DNA of 64,000 nucleotides. It comes from Pedobacter petrophilus. GTDB taxonomy: Bacteria; Bacteroidota; Bacteroidia; Sphingobacteriales; Sphingobacteriaceae. Both the position numbers and the translations under genes were made by a program. This document shows, piece after piece, positions 27,378 to 36,416 of the stretch. The first letter of the stretch is position 1, and every line of letters begins with the position of its first letter. Below the pieces are notes generated by a model that saw only the letters and a list, made by a program, of their open reading frames with translations, ran no database searches and was not told the origin of the DNA. The stretch lies in assembly GCF_009674725.1 (NCBI RefSeq), contig NZ_WKKH01000005.1, positions 62,001 to 126,000 of the forward strand, written 5' to 3'.

Positions 27378-27405
27378 AAAATCCCCCAATTTGTGGAGGA
27401 TTTGA
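27378..27405 (-). terminator. Intrinsic terminator after the S1/P1 nuclease gene
   Basis: On the minus strand, stem AAATCCtCC / GGgGGATTT with an AT-rich loop and a following T-rich stretch, 17 bases past the stop codon. Confidence 0.6.
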
Positions 27406-27421
27406 ATTCGATATAATTAAG

Positions 27422-28228
27422 TTACCCGTAAATGTCGTTAAGCATTTTTGCCAACCTAACGCCACCTTTTAATAACTGCTGGTTCAACGTTTCCGACCAA
27501 TCAAAGTTGTAACGATAGCTGAGTCTGGAATCTGGCTTCGTTCCATCATAGATTTTGCTACACACGGTATAGGCATCGTAAACACAATCTTTTAAATTGG
27601 TGTTTTGCCAGTTGTATAGCTGAACTGCTGATGGATGATTAATTGTCCTGGCAAATTCGGTATAATTTAACTGTTGATATTCGATTAACTGCTCATCCCA
27701 AACGCGGTGCAAATTAGATTTTTCGTTAAACCACATCACCGAAACCCTGTTACCACCTAAATCTTCTTTGTGGGCAACATGCATCGGTTGGCATAAATCG
27801 CCCGCCATGTGAACCAGCATTCGCAAAGCCAGCTTCTTTTCTGATGCCGTGCTACTCGGGTTTTTCAAAACGGCTGTTAAATCGATGATCTTATTATAAA
27901 GATTTGGCGCTTTTTCAGTTTCTAAAATATGGTAAACACCTTGTTTATCCAGCCCACCGGGAAGATTTACAAAATGCCAGTTGTACATATAATTGTAGGT
28001 GGAATCTGATTTTATAAAATCTCCCCAATTGGCAGACATTGCCAAAGTTTCTGAACCTAAAATAGACTGAATTGCCTTACGGGTTTTTGATTTTAAATAG
28101 CTATCTGCAATTTCCCCTACCACGCGATGGCCAATCATGCCCCAGGCATTTGCTTCAATAGGTAGATAGGCCAGCAAGCCGATGGCTACAGCAGTTGATA
28201 ATTTCTTTTTAATGGATTTGAATATCAT
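27422..28228 (-). CDS. S1/P1 family nuclease, exported
   Basis: 268 residues from the ATG at 28228. The signal ends in ANA so that mature W (in WGMIGHRVVGEIAD) becomes the N-terminal zinc ligand, as required in this family. Other zinc-ligand stretches are visible: ANWGDFIKSD, LVHMAGDLCQPMHVAHKEDLGGN and NLHRVWDEQLI. These enzymes cut single-stranded DNA and RNA and remove 3' phosphates, probably for nucleotide scavenging in the periplasm. The preceding gene stops one base upstream, so they are tightly coupled. Confidence 0.93.
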   Translation of the reverse strand: MIFKSIKKKLSTAVAIGLLAYLPIEANAWGMIGHRVVGEIADSYLKSKTRKAIQSILGSETLAMSANWGDFIKSDSTYNYMYNWHFVNLPGGLDKQGVYHILETEKAPNLYNKIIDLTAVLKNPSSTASEKKLALRMLVHMAGDLCQPMHVAHKEDLGGNRVSVMWFNEKSNLHRVWDEQLIEYQQLNYTEFARTINHPSAVQLYNWQNTNLKDCVYDAYTVCSKIYDGTKPDSRLSYRYNFDWSETLNQQLLKGGVRLAKMLNDIYG

Positions 28229-28229
28229 T

Positions 28230-28745
28230 TTATAATTCTTTTTGAACGCAGGTGATTTTTTCTTTAAGTGATAGTTTAATTTCGCTTTGATCACTTAAGC
28301 TTTCGAGGATCAAAGTATCTGCCGATCTTTTTTTGATCAGAAAATTTTTATCATACCGGCCAATGTGATAGCAACCTGATATCTTTTGTTTATAGCTGGC
28401 ATGTGTATAGGTAGCGCCCACAAACAGTGTATCACCACGAACGGCATAAACACCTTTTGCATACTCTTTCCAAACGCCATTGTTGAAACACGAATCCTCA
28501 TAGAAGTTTACTTTGCTATGGGTTACCATATCGATATATATGGAATCGCAGGAAATCTTAAAATGGTGTTGGGTATAATTACTTAATTTATGGCTAAACG
28601 CGACTGAATCTTCATTCCATACGCCTTGCATAAATTCTTCGCCTTTTCCCTGAATATTTGGCAACCTGGAACAGGAAGAATACAGGAAAACGGCGATGAA
28701 AAATATCACATAAAGAAACTTTAATTCATTACTGTTTTTTGGCAT
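28230..28745 (-). CDS. Lipoprotein of unknown function
   Basis: 171 residues from the ATG at 28745 (MPKNSNELKF). The signal has a lipobox ending SSC. The mature part is beta-rich with several Cys (for example CDSIYID, EDSCFNNGVW, ISGCYHIG), probably paired. It resembles the small fumarate-hydratase-associated lipoproteins of Sphingobacteria; that link is inference from position near fumC. Upstream neighbour of the nuclease gene in a likely operon. Confidence 0.65.
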   Translation of the reverse strand: MPKNSNELKFLYVIFFIAVFLYSSCSRLPNIQGKGEEFMQGVWNEDSVAFSHKLSNYTQHHFKISCDSIYIDMVTHSKVNFYEDSCFNNGVWKEYAKGVYAVRGDTLFVGATYTHASYKQKISGCYHIGRYDKNFLIKKRSADTLILESLSDQSEIKLSLKEKITCVQKEL

Positions 28746-28794
28746 TGTTCTTATGAAAAATGTAAAATGTGGTCTCAAAGGAATTCAGGATATT

Positions 28795-29133
28795 CTAAAA
28801 TTTTCCATTGAGCAGCTTATTGGCATTTACCATATTATTGATTAGCATAAAGAGTCCGATAGCGAAACAAACTCCACCAGAAAAGCTAATCATTCCTAAT
28901 ACAGAATAATAAAAACTCACTTCTCCAACAGGCATCGCTCTGTCTTGAATTAAATATGGCATTACAAATTGATACATCACACTCAGCAATAAAGTAATTC
29001 CCGAACCTATGCACATTAGAACAGAATCAGCCCTTACTATTTTGTTGATATACAGGCAACAAGCAATGAACACCAAAAGTGGCGAAATTATTGAAACCAG
29101 GGTAAACAAGAACTGCCACATTGAACCATTCAT
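28795..29133 (-). CDS. Three-TM membrane protein of unknown function
   Basis: 112 residues, largely hydrophobic, with segments near residues 8-28, 35-58 and 75-102. No motif recognised. It lies 49 bases upstream of the lipoprotein gene and 176 bases downstream of fumC; it may belong to the same transcript as the following two genes. Confidence 0.65.
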   Translation of the reverse strand: MNGSMWQFLFTLVSIISPLLVFIACCLYINKIVRADSVLMCIGSGITLLLSVMYQFVMPYLIQDRAMPVGEVSFYYSVLGMISFSGGVCFAIGLFMLINNMVNANKLLNGKF

Positions 29134-29230
29134 ATCTTTATGTTTATTAATTTGTTATTATTATTTGATCAGTATCAAGCAAGACTTAAAGATAATCTTT
29201 AGATCTTTGCCAATGCAGCAAGTTCAAATT

Positions 29231-29274
29231 AATTAAAGCAGCGTTTTTGAAACTAATCAATAAACCTGCTTTAA
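29231..29274 (-). terminator. Possible terminator after fumC
   Basis: Inverted repeat AATTAAAGCAG / CTGCTTTAATT separated by a long (about 22-base) loop. Position fits, stability is modest. Confidence 0.4.
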
Positions 29275-29309
29275 TTCAGCTAAAAAATCTTTGTATTCAA
29301 GCCCGAAGT

Positions 29310-30707
29310 CTATTTTAAACTTCCAACCATATCTTCCGGACGAACCCATTCATCAAACTGTTCGTTGGTTAATAAGCCTGATTCTACAGCTGCTGCTTTC
29401 AAAGTTTTATTTTCTTTATGTGCTTTCTTTGCAATTTTAGCTGCATTCTCATAGCCCACATGTGGATTTAAAGCCGTTACCAACATTAATGAGTTTTGTA
29501 AATGTTTCTCAATTTCCGGTAAGTTAGCGGTAATTCCTTCCGCACATTTATCAGTAAATGACACACATGCATCGCCGATTAACCGTGCAGACTGCAATAC
29601 ATTAGCTGCAATCAAAGGTTTAAAAACATTCAATTCAAAATGGCCGGACATGCCGCCTATAGAAACCGCTACATCATTACCCATTACCTGAGCACATACC
29701 ATTGTTAATGCTTCTGGCTGTGTTGGATTCACTTTACCAGGCATAATGGAAGAACCTGGTTCGTTATCAGGAATTACAATTTCACCAATTCCACAACGCG
29801 GGCCGGAACTTAACATCCGCACATCATTGGCAACTTTCATTAAAGCCACCGCTGTGCGTTTTAAAGCACCGGAAAGTTCAACCATAGCATCATGAGCAGC
29901 TAAAGCTTCAAATTTGTTTGGAGCAGTAACGAAAGGTAAACCTGTTAAATCTGCAATTTTTTTAGCCACTAAAACATCGTAGCCTTTCGGTGTATTTAAA
30001 CCGGTACCAACCGCAGTACCTCCCAAAGCTAACTCAGCTACCATTACCAAAGCATTTTTAATTGCCCTGATGCTGTTATCAATTTGTTGTACATATCCGG
30101 AAAATTCCTGTCCTAATGTTAATGGTGTAGCATCCATAAAGTGGGTACGGCCGGTTTTAACAATAGAACTAAATTCTTCAACCTTTTTAGCCAAAGCATT
30201 TCTTAACTTCTCTAAACCTGGAATGGTATTTTCTACGGTTAATTTATAAGCTGCAATGTGCATCGCAGTTGGATAAGTATCATTAGAAGATTGTGATTTA
30301 TTTACATCATCATTCGGATGAAGCACTTTTTTATCATCTGCCAATGCGCCACCGTTAATTACGTGGGCACGGTTTGCAATCACTTCATTACCGTTCATGT
30401 TACTTTGCGTACCAGAACCGGTTTGCCAGATTACCAATGGAAACTGATCGTCTAAATCGCCTGCAATAATCTCATCGCAAGCTTTTGAAATTAATTCTGC
30501 TTTTTCCGCAGAAAGTACGCCAAGCTCCGTATTCGCCAAAGCAGCAGCTTTTTTCAAATAGCCAAAAGCATGAATAATTTCTTTAGGCATAGAACCTTCG
30601 GGCCCGATTTTGAAATTATTGCGTGAGCGTTCGGTTTGTGCACCCCAGTATTTATCGGCTGGCACTTGCACCTCGCCCATCGTATCGTGTTCTATTCTGA
30701 AACTCAT
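29310..30707 (-). CDS. fumC: Fumarate hydratase class II
   Basis: 465 residues, full length. The family signature [11 protein letters not shown] is intact, as are the early [27 protein letters not shown] and [13 protein letters not shown] stretches and the [18 protein letters not shown] region. It converts fumarate to malate in the TCA cycle, without an iron-sulphur cluster. A -7/-33 promoter lies just upstream, and the gene appears to be transcribed on its own or with three small downstream genes. Confidence 0.96.
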   Translation of the reverse strand: MSFRIEHDTMGEVQVPADKYWGAQTERSRNNFKIGPEGSMPKEIIHAFGYLKKAAALANTELGVLSAEKAELISKACDEIIAGDLDDQFPLVIWQTGSGTQSNMNGNEVIANRAHVINGGALADDKKVLHPNDDVNKSQSSNDTYPTAMHIAAYKLTVENTIPGLEKLRNALAKKVEEFSSIVKTGRTHFMDATPLTLGQEFSGYVQQIDNSIRAIKNALVMVAELALGGTAVGTGLNTPKGYDVLVAKKIADLTGLPFVTAPNKFEALAAHDAMVELSGALKRTAVALMKVANDVRMLSSGPRCGIGEIVIPDNEPGSSIMPGKVNPTQPEALTMVCAQVMGNDVAVSIGGMSGHFELNVFKPLIAANVLQSARLIGDACVSFTDKCAEGITANLPEIEKHLQNSLMLVTALNPHVGYENAAKIAKKAHKENKTLKAAAVESGLLTNEQFDEWVRPEDMVGSLK

Positions 30708-30729
30708 GATAATTTTGATTTTGTTGCCG

Positions 30730-30758
30730 CAAATTTAAGTTTTTTGCCTATAAAGCAA
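30730..30758 (-). promoter_or_regulatory. Bacteroidota-type promoter for fumC
   Basis: On the minus strand TTG (30756-30758), an 18-base spacer, then TAAATTTG (30730-30737), a full TAnnTTTG match ending 22 bases before the start codon. Confidence 0.55.
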
Positions 30759-31292
30759 GGTATTATCTTCGATATTTAAAAGGTATCATTTGAGGCTTAT
30801 TTGATTATATCTGGAAAAAACCAAAACACGCATCGGTTGCTTTTACAAGGTCAAATCAGACTGTTACCAGCATAACGCCCGGCTTACAAAAATGTAACTG
30901 CTCAGATGATGTTAGGTCATAGTTTAGACGCAGTTTCTTCGGCCGGAATTGTCACAGGTCCGAAGCAACCCCGACGCAAATGCATCTTAAAGCCGTATTA
31001 ACGGTTCAGATAAAACAGGCAAGGAACAATCTAACGGTATCGCAAATTATTGTAGCCGTTATATCAAGAAAGGAGCCAATAGCTAAACCAAAAGATCTTG
31101 ATTCACAGTAGTGTAGAGATATACGCTAACCAGGGCATGACTTTTTTTAGGTGGTATTTCTATTTTTTAACATTTTCGAAATAGATTAAATTCTGTTCAA
31201 AACCATTCAAATTCTAAGTTGATGGTTTCATTTACTATTTTGGCATTTTGTAAATGGGCTTTTAACTGGAGGTTTATGAAAAATTAAACCTT
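30759..31292. other. Intergenic region with traces of a decayed coding sequence
   Basis: No intact gene. The plus strand has a protein-like stretch at about 30893-31006 in one frame (for example AQMMLGHSLDAVSSAGI) and another at 30991-31086 without a start codon (for example SRINGSDKTGKEQ, ending GANS). They are in different frames, as expected after frameshifts, and the family cannot be named. The part nearest 31293 should hold the promoter of the sensor-kinase gene. Confidence 0.35.
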
Positions 31293-32915
31293 ATGAAAAA
31301 GATAATCTTCATACTACTCAACCTAATTATTGCGTTTTCCAATGTGAAAGCCCAAAACGGAATCAACTTTAATAAGATGTACTCTGCTGGAGGAAAACTG
31401 CTCATGGCCGTAGATAGTTCAGCCAAAAACGTCTATTATTCGAATGTATTCCCTAACCAGCCTAATACATCTTTTAGTTATTTACCCAAAGTAAAAAATA
31501 TAAGTTTTCAAATTAATTTCAGAAAGAATATTAATATTGAGCATTATCGATACACCATTTTAGTGGATGATAAACCGATAGCGGTAAACAAGTCTATCAA
31601 TAAAGCGCAACTGATAGACACTCATGCAGGTGGAGATGAAGAAGTATTTAGCTCTACAACACTTGGAACCTTTGCTATAAAAGGCAAAGTAATTACAATA
31701 TTAGGTTACAGCATTGAGACGCCGCTGGTTATTGATAAAGCCGTTTTTTATGGCAAGTCCCTTCCGAGCGCAAAAATCAAAGCCTTTGCAAAGCGTTTCA
31801 AAACCGACAAGGGCGTTGACTATAGCCATATAATCGATCCAAAAGAAGCAACAAAGCTCACTTTTACTGAAAAAGATGATGAACTAACAATTGTCAAAGA
31901 CAGAACAGATATCGATTACATATATTATACCTCGATAAAAGATAAGCAAACAAATAAAATAATATTCGAATCAACTTCCTGGCAATACGGTGGCATTGTC
32001 GACGAAACAAATCAGCTTTCACCTTATTTAAAATTTGATAAAAACATTTTCAAAAAATCGGGAGACTATGAAATTATTATTCAGCCCATGATTAAATGGA
32101 CTAATTGCCGTAATTGCGATATTTCGCCAAATGAAATAGAAAAATATACAGCCAGGTACACGCTTGCTATAACTTTAGATGAACCAAGAATGTTCTCCGG
32201 AAGAACGATGTTAATTTTTGGAATCATTACTCCATTACTACTTGCTGTTATTTTTGTTGCAACACTTATCTACATCAAAAGGAAGGACGCAAAAAAACTT
32301 GCTAAACAATATAAAGAGAAAGAAGTCGCCCAACTCCAGCTCAACTCTGTTCGCTCCCAACTAAACCCCCATTTTTTATTTAACGCGCTAGCAGGCATTC
32401 AAAACCTGATGAACAAAAACGAAATCGATAATGCCAACCGGTACCTCAACAAATTTGCTCGATTAACCCGTAATGTTTTAGATAATAAAGAACTCATCAG
32501 TTTAACAGAAGAAAAAATATTATTAGATGATTACCTTCAAATGGAACAATTGCGTTTTGGTCTTCAATATAAAATCAATTCGACCATAGATTTAGATGTT
32601 CAAAATATCGAAATACCTACCATGCTTTTGCAACCCTTTGTAGAAAATGCAGTTAAACATGGCATAGCCGAAAAAGGAAATAGCGGTAATATAGAAATCA
32701 ATTTTAATAAGCGATCTACCAGTTTGATTCTCGAAATTAAGGATAATGGACAAGGTTTTGATGCCGATCAAACTTACAATGGGTTAGGTTTAACTTTGAG
32801 TAAAAACCGAATATCTTTACTAAATACGATTTATAAGGAAACACCTTTTGTTTTAGATATTCAATCTGATTTAAACGGAACAGTAGTTACAATTACTTTA
32901 AAACAATGGTTATAA
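31293..32915 (+). CDS. LytS-type sensor histidine kinase
   Basis: 540 residues. A Sec signal (1-20, ending VKA) precedes a large periplasmic region (about 21-300) that I do not recognise, a single membrane helix (about 308-328) and a cytoplasmic kinase. The phosphoacceptor lies in SQLNPHFLFNALAG (H near 359), followed by the HATPase motifs FVENAVKHGI, DNGQGFD and NGLGLTLSKNRI. This is the His_kinase (LytS/YehU) class common in Bacteroidota. It is followed after one base by its LytTR response regulator. The input signal is not evident. Confidence 0.93.
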   Translation: MKKIIFILLNLIIAFSNVKAQNGINFNKMYSAGGKLLMAVDSSAKNVYYSNVFPNQPNTSFSYLPKVKNISFQINFRKNINIEHYRYTILVDDKPIAVNKSINKAQLIDTHAGGDEEVFSSTTLGTFAIKGKVITILGYSIETPLVIDKAVFYGKSLPSAKIKAFAKRFKTDKGVDYSHIIDPKEATKLTFTEKDDELTIVKDRTDIDYIYYTSIKDKQTNKIIFESTSWQYGGIVDETNQLSPYLKFDKNIFKKSGDYEIIIQPMIKWTNCRNCDISPNEIEKYTARYTLAITLDEPRMFSGRTMLIFGIITPLLLAVIFVATLIYIKRKDAKKLAKQYKEKEVAQLQLNSVRSQLNPHFLFNALAGIQNLMNKNEIDNANRYLNKFARLTRNVLDNKELISLTEEKILLDDYLQMEQLRFGLQYKINSTIDLDVQNIEIPTMLLQPFVENAVKHGIAEKGNSGNIEINFNKRSTSLILEIKDNGQGFDADQTYNGLGLTLSKNRISLLNTIYKETPFVLDIQSDLNGTVVTITLKQWL

Positions 32916-32916
32916 A

Positions 32917-33660
32917 ATGAGGGCAATTTTAGTAGATGATGAGCTGGCAAATTTAGAAAACCTACAGGTTTTACTGGCAAAGAACTGCCCTGAAGTTAAA
33001 GTCGTTGCTGTTTCAAATGGCATTGATGACGCTTTTGCAAAAGTAAATCTGCATCGCCCTGATTTGCTTTTTCTCGATATCCAGATGGGAAAAACAACGG
33101 GTTTCGATTTGCTAACCTTGCTTACTGAAAAATTTTTTGAAGTTATTTTTGTAACGGCGTATGATAACTACGGAATCCAGGCGGTAAAATTTGCCGCCTT
33201 GGATTACCTGCTTAAACCCGTTGACCCAGATGAATTAAAACAAGCTATTTCAAAAGCAGAAGAACGCATTAAAAGTAAAACTAACGGAGAACAATTAAAC
33301 TTTTTGCTCAATCAAATAAAACTTACAGAACAGGGTGTGCCTAAAATTGCTTTGCCTCAGCTGCACGAAATTCGCTATGTTTCTATTGACGATATTGTAC
33401 GCTGTGTGGCTGATAATACTTATACTTTTTTCTATTTATTGAGCGGAGAACAAATCTTAATCTCAAAACCGTTAAAAGAATATTCAGATTTATTGAAACC
33501 ACATGGCTTTGTTCGAGCACATCAAAGTCATTTGGTCAACCCAAAATTTGTTAAAAGCTGGTTAAAAGAAGATGGCGGAACATTATTGATGAGTAATGGA
33601 GATAAGATTCCTGTATCAAAACCTAATAGAGAAATGGTTAAGGCGGTGTTGGGGAAGTAG
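32917..33660 (+). CDS. LytTR-family response regulator
   Basis: 247 residues. Receiver domain with DD (7-8), phosphoacceptor D54 in LFLDIQMG, and the K in LLKPVD. From about residue 140 a LytTR DNA-binding domain follows (IRYVSIDDIVRCVADNTYTFFYL, FVRAHQSHLVNPKFVKSW). It should be phosphorylated by the kinase encoded one base upstream and bind direct repeats near target promoters. No obvious target is adjacent. Confidence 0.94.
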   Translation: MRAILVDDELANLENLQVLLAKNCPEVKVVAVSNGIDDAFAKVNLHRPDLLFLDIQMGKTTGFDLLTLLTEKFFEVIFVTAYDNYGIQAVKFAALDYLLKPVDPDELKQAISKAEERIKSKTNGEQLNFLLNQIKLTEQGVPKIALPQLHEIRYVSIDDIVRCVADNTYTFFYLLSGEQILISKPLKEYSDLLKPHGFVRAHQSHLVNPKFVKSWLKEDGGTLLMSNGDKIPVSKPNREMVKAVLGK

Positions 33661-33911
33661 TATTTTTTACTACTAAGACACTAAGTGCACAAAGGAATTT
33701 TGCACTATTTTGACCATTGAGGCACGAAGTAATCTTAAAACTATTATTATCCATCCAGCGAACGCATAAAGGATTGCTATGTGCCTCTCAATGACGACCG
33801 CCTTAGAAATATGCCTATTAATCACCATTCGACTTTAGTTAAAGGCCCAAAACAAACCATAATATTCTCCGCGAAAATCTCTATGCGCTCCCCGTTTAAT
33901 AAACCTTTTTG

Positions 33912-33919
33912 TACTTTTG
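33912..33919 (+). promoter_or_regulatory. -7 box directly before hisS
   Basis: TACTTTTG fits TAnnTTTG and ends five bases before the hisS ATG, so the transcript could be leaderless. The -33 element is weak (TTTA near 33895). Confidence 0.5.
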
Positions 33920-33924
33920 CGGCT

Positions 33925-35316
33925 ATGTCAGTTATTAAACCCTCATTAGCAAAAGGTACCCGCGATTTCACACCTGTTGAAATGGTAAAACGCAATTTTA
34001 TTTATGATACCATCAAAACGGTTTTCAAGAAATATGGTTACGCAGAAATTCAAACGCCAAGCTTTGAAAACCTTTCTACCTTAACCGGAAAATATGGTGA
34101 TGAAGGCGATAAACTGATTTTTAAAATTTTAAATAGTGGAGAATACCTTAAAGATCCTAAAAAGAAATCTTTTGATTTTTCTGAAGAGGAAAACAGCAAT
34201 AAACTTATCCCGTTGATTTCTGAAAAAGCCCTTCGTTACGATTTAACCGTTCCTTTCGCTCGTTACGTAGTGATGCACCAACACGAAATCACTTTGCCTT
34301 TCAAACGTTTTCAGGTGCAGCCGGTATGGCGTGCAGATAGACCACAAAAGGGAAGATACCGTGAATTCTATCAATGCGATGTAGACGTGGTGGGTTCGGA
34401 AAGCCTGCTTAACGAAGCTGAATTTATCTTGATATACAATGAGGCTTTAGGAAAATTAGGCCTGAAAGATTTTACCATCAAAATTAATAATAGAAAAATT
34501 CTATCCGGTATCGCTGAGATTATAGGTAAACCTGATTTGATAATAGACATGACCGTCGCCATCGATAAACTTGATAAGATTGGTTTGGATGGGGTGAGTA
34601 AAGAATTATTAGAACGCGGCTTTACTGAAGATGATTTAGAAAAACTTCGCCCTGTTATTTTATTAGAGGGAAGTAATGAAGAAAAACTAGCAAGCTTAAA
34701 AGAAGTTCTTGCCACCTCTGAAACCGGTTTAAAAGGTGTCGCTGAAATAGAAACGGTGTTCAGCTATGTAGAAAGCCTTATTTCTTACACTTTGCCATTA
34801 ACTGCAAAACTTGAACTGGATATCACTTTAGCACGTGGTTTGAATTACTATACCGGCTGCATTTTCGAGGTAAAAACCAATGAAGTAGCTATGGGCAGCA
34901 TTGGTGGTGGTGGCAGATATGATGATTTAACCGGCATGTTTGGCTTAAAAGGTTTAACCGGCGTGGGCGTTTCTTTTGGTGCAGATCGGATTTATGATGT
35001 GTTGGAAGAATTAAATCTTTTCCCTGCATCGGCAGAAGTAGGCACAAAAGTTCTAATCAGCAATTTCGATGCAGAAGCTGAGAAATATGCTTTACCGATT
35101 ATACAACAATTCAGAAATGCGGGTATTTCGGCTGAATTATATCCATCTTCAGCTAAACTCAAAAAGCAAATGGCTTACGCTGATGCAAAGAAAATCCCAT
35201 ATGTGGTTTTAATTGGCGGCGATGAAATTGCAACGGGGGAGCTGACATTGAAAGATATGCAAAGCGGCGAGCAAAAAAAACTGACCGTTTTAGGTATCCT
35301 GGATTTATTGAAATAA
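33925..35316 (+). CDS. hisS: Histidyl-tRNA synthetase
   Basis: 463 residues from the ATG at 33925 ([17 protein letters not shown]), which matches the family N-terminus; the frame stays open upstream to 33781 but those residues are not family-like. Class II motifs are visible: motif 2 in [23 protein letters not shown], the histidine-binding ARGLNYYTG, and motif 3 [11 protein letters not shown]. The C-terminal anticodon-binding domain is intact. It charges tRNA-His in the cytoplasm. It carries an insertion around residues 60-85 ([20 protein letters not shown]), as seen in Bacteroidota. Confidence 0.96.
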   Translation: MSVIKPSLAKGTRDFTPVEMVKRNFIYDTIKTVFKKYGYAEIQTPSFENLSTLTGKYGDEGDKLIFKILNSGEYLKDPKKKSFDFSEEENSNKLIPLISEKALRYDLTVPFARYVVMHQHEITLPFKRFQVQPVWRADRPQKGRYREFYQCDVDVVGSESLLNEAEFILIYNEALGKLGLKDFTIKINNRKILSGIAEIIGKPDLIIDMTVAIDKLDKIGLDGVSKELLERGFTEDDLEKLRPVILLEGSNEEKLASLKEVLATSETGLKGVAEIETVFSYVESLISYTLPLTAKLELDITLARGLNYYTGCIFEVKTNEVAMGSIGGGGRYDDLTGMFGLKGLTGVGVSFGADRIYDVLEELNLFPASAEVGTKVLISNFDAEAEKYALPIIQQFRNAGISAELYPSSAKLKKQMAYADAKKIPYVVLIGGDEIATGELTLKDMQSGEQKKLTVLGILDLLK

Positions 35317-35330
35317 GGTTTTCGATTTTA

Positions 35331-35535
35331 ACCACAAAGCTCACTGAGGTTTCACAGAGGACACAGAGAAATACAGCATTTTTTTTACCACAAAGAACAC
35401 TAAGTCTTTTATGGCCTCGGGATAACGAGAGCTGAACTTTGTGTTCTCTGTGCATTCTCTGTTTGCTCTGTGTTAAAACTAAGCATCCAACTTTGCGTTT
35501 CTTTGCGGAAAACTTAGTGTTCTTTGCGGTTAAAC
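35331..35535. repeat. Intergenic inverted repeat of CACAGAG/CACAAAG words
   Basis: The left side contains ACCACAAAG and CACAGAGGACACAGAG words. The right side contains their complements (TTCTCTGTG, CTCTGTGTT, CTTTGCGGT). The clearest pair is 35387-35405 with 35512-35530, 19 bases with one mismatch. Words of this kind recur in intergenic DNA of many genomes. It lies between convergent hisS and the methyltransferase and may also terminate transcription. A weaker related stretch (ACTAAGACACTAAGTGCACAAAG) lies at about 33670-33692. Confidence 0.7.
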
Positions 35536-35536
35536 C

Positions 35537-36268
35537 CTATCGCCCAATCCTCAATAAAATCGGGAAGTGCACATCCTTAACCGCATCATTTCCCCATGCC
35601 TCTTTCAACTCGGTAAAAATATATTCCATCGGATTTCTATCATTAGCTTTTTTGTAATGCTGTAACGATGACCAGGTATTTAAATAACCGATTAGCTGAT
35701 TAAAATTCCAGGTTGTCTTGATTTGAAAATGAGGCGCGCTCACTTCCTCAAAGGGAAAAGGAATAGTTTTATAGCCTTCTTCTATATATCGGCGTTCGCT
35801 ATCCCAATATTTCCCCAAAATATCTTCATATAATTTATGAATTACCTGGTCTACCTTTTTATCAATCTGCATCAGGCCGTAACCCATCACGGCAATAACG
35901 CCAGCTGGTTTCAAAGTGCGTTTTACTTCTGAATAAAATGCTTCGAAATTAAACCAGTGAATGGCTTGTGCTACCGTGACCAAATCAAAACGCTGATCTG
36001 GAACATCGGCCCGGTCTGAAGATTCAACCTTGTATAAAATGTTTGGTAACTTAAGTGCCTCATTAAGTTGTTTTTCGCTAATATCGGTAGCATACACCTG
36101 TTGGAAGTGCTGAGCCAACACACGCGCCACCTGGCCATTTCCGGTTGCACAGTCCCATGCGGCATCTTTTTTATCTACCAATGCAAATAGAAAATCATAT
36201 AACTCCTGAGGATAAGTTGGACGATAGATGGCATATTCTGCCGACTGAGTAGAAAAGTTATCTTTCAT
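35537..36268 (-). CDS. Class I SAM-dependent methyltransferase
   Basis: 243 residues from the ATG at 36268 (MKDNFSTQSAEYAIYRPTYP, the usual opening of this family). SAM motif I is DCATGNGQVARVL, followed by VYATDISEKQL and FDLVTVAQAIHWFN. It belongs to the UbiE/Methyltransf_11 group, close to the yeast Crg1/Tmt1-like class. The substrate is unknown. No operon partner; convergent with hisS. Confidence 0.88.
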   Translation of the reverse strand: MKDNFSTQSAEYAIYRPTYPQELYDFLFALVDKKDAAWDCATGNGQVARVLAQHFQQVYATDISEKQLNEALKLPNILYKVESSDRADVPDQRFDLVTVAQAIHWFNFEAFYSEVKRTLKPAGVIAVMGYGLMQIDKKVDQVIHKLYEDILGKYWDSERRYIEEGYKTIPFPFEEVSAPHFQIKTTWNFNQLIGYLNTWSSLQHYKKANDRNPMEYIFTELKEAWGNDAVKDVHFPILLRIGR

Positions 36269-36416
36269 ATTCGTTACAAATTTTAAATGAGTGGAATATT
36301 TGTTTATCAACATCTTCTTGCAAATCTGTTATGCTAAAACTATATTACAACTAATACTAAAATAAACAAAAGAGTTAGACTTGTGTTTAACCGTCAAATT
36401 AAATTCCCTTTCGATT

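Noticed and set aside
35159..35455. 98-codon minus-strand frame across the end of hisS and the repeat
   Set aside because: Its Leu/Cys/Val-rich sequence comes from the CACAGAG/CACAAAG repeat and the hisS antisense strand.
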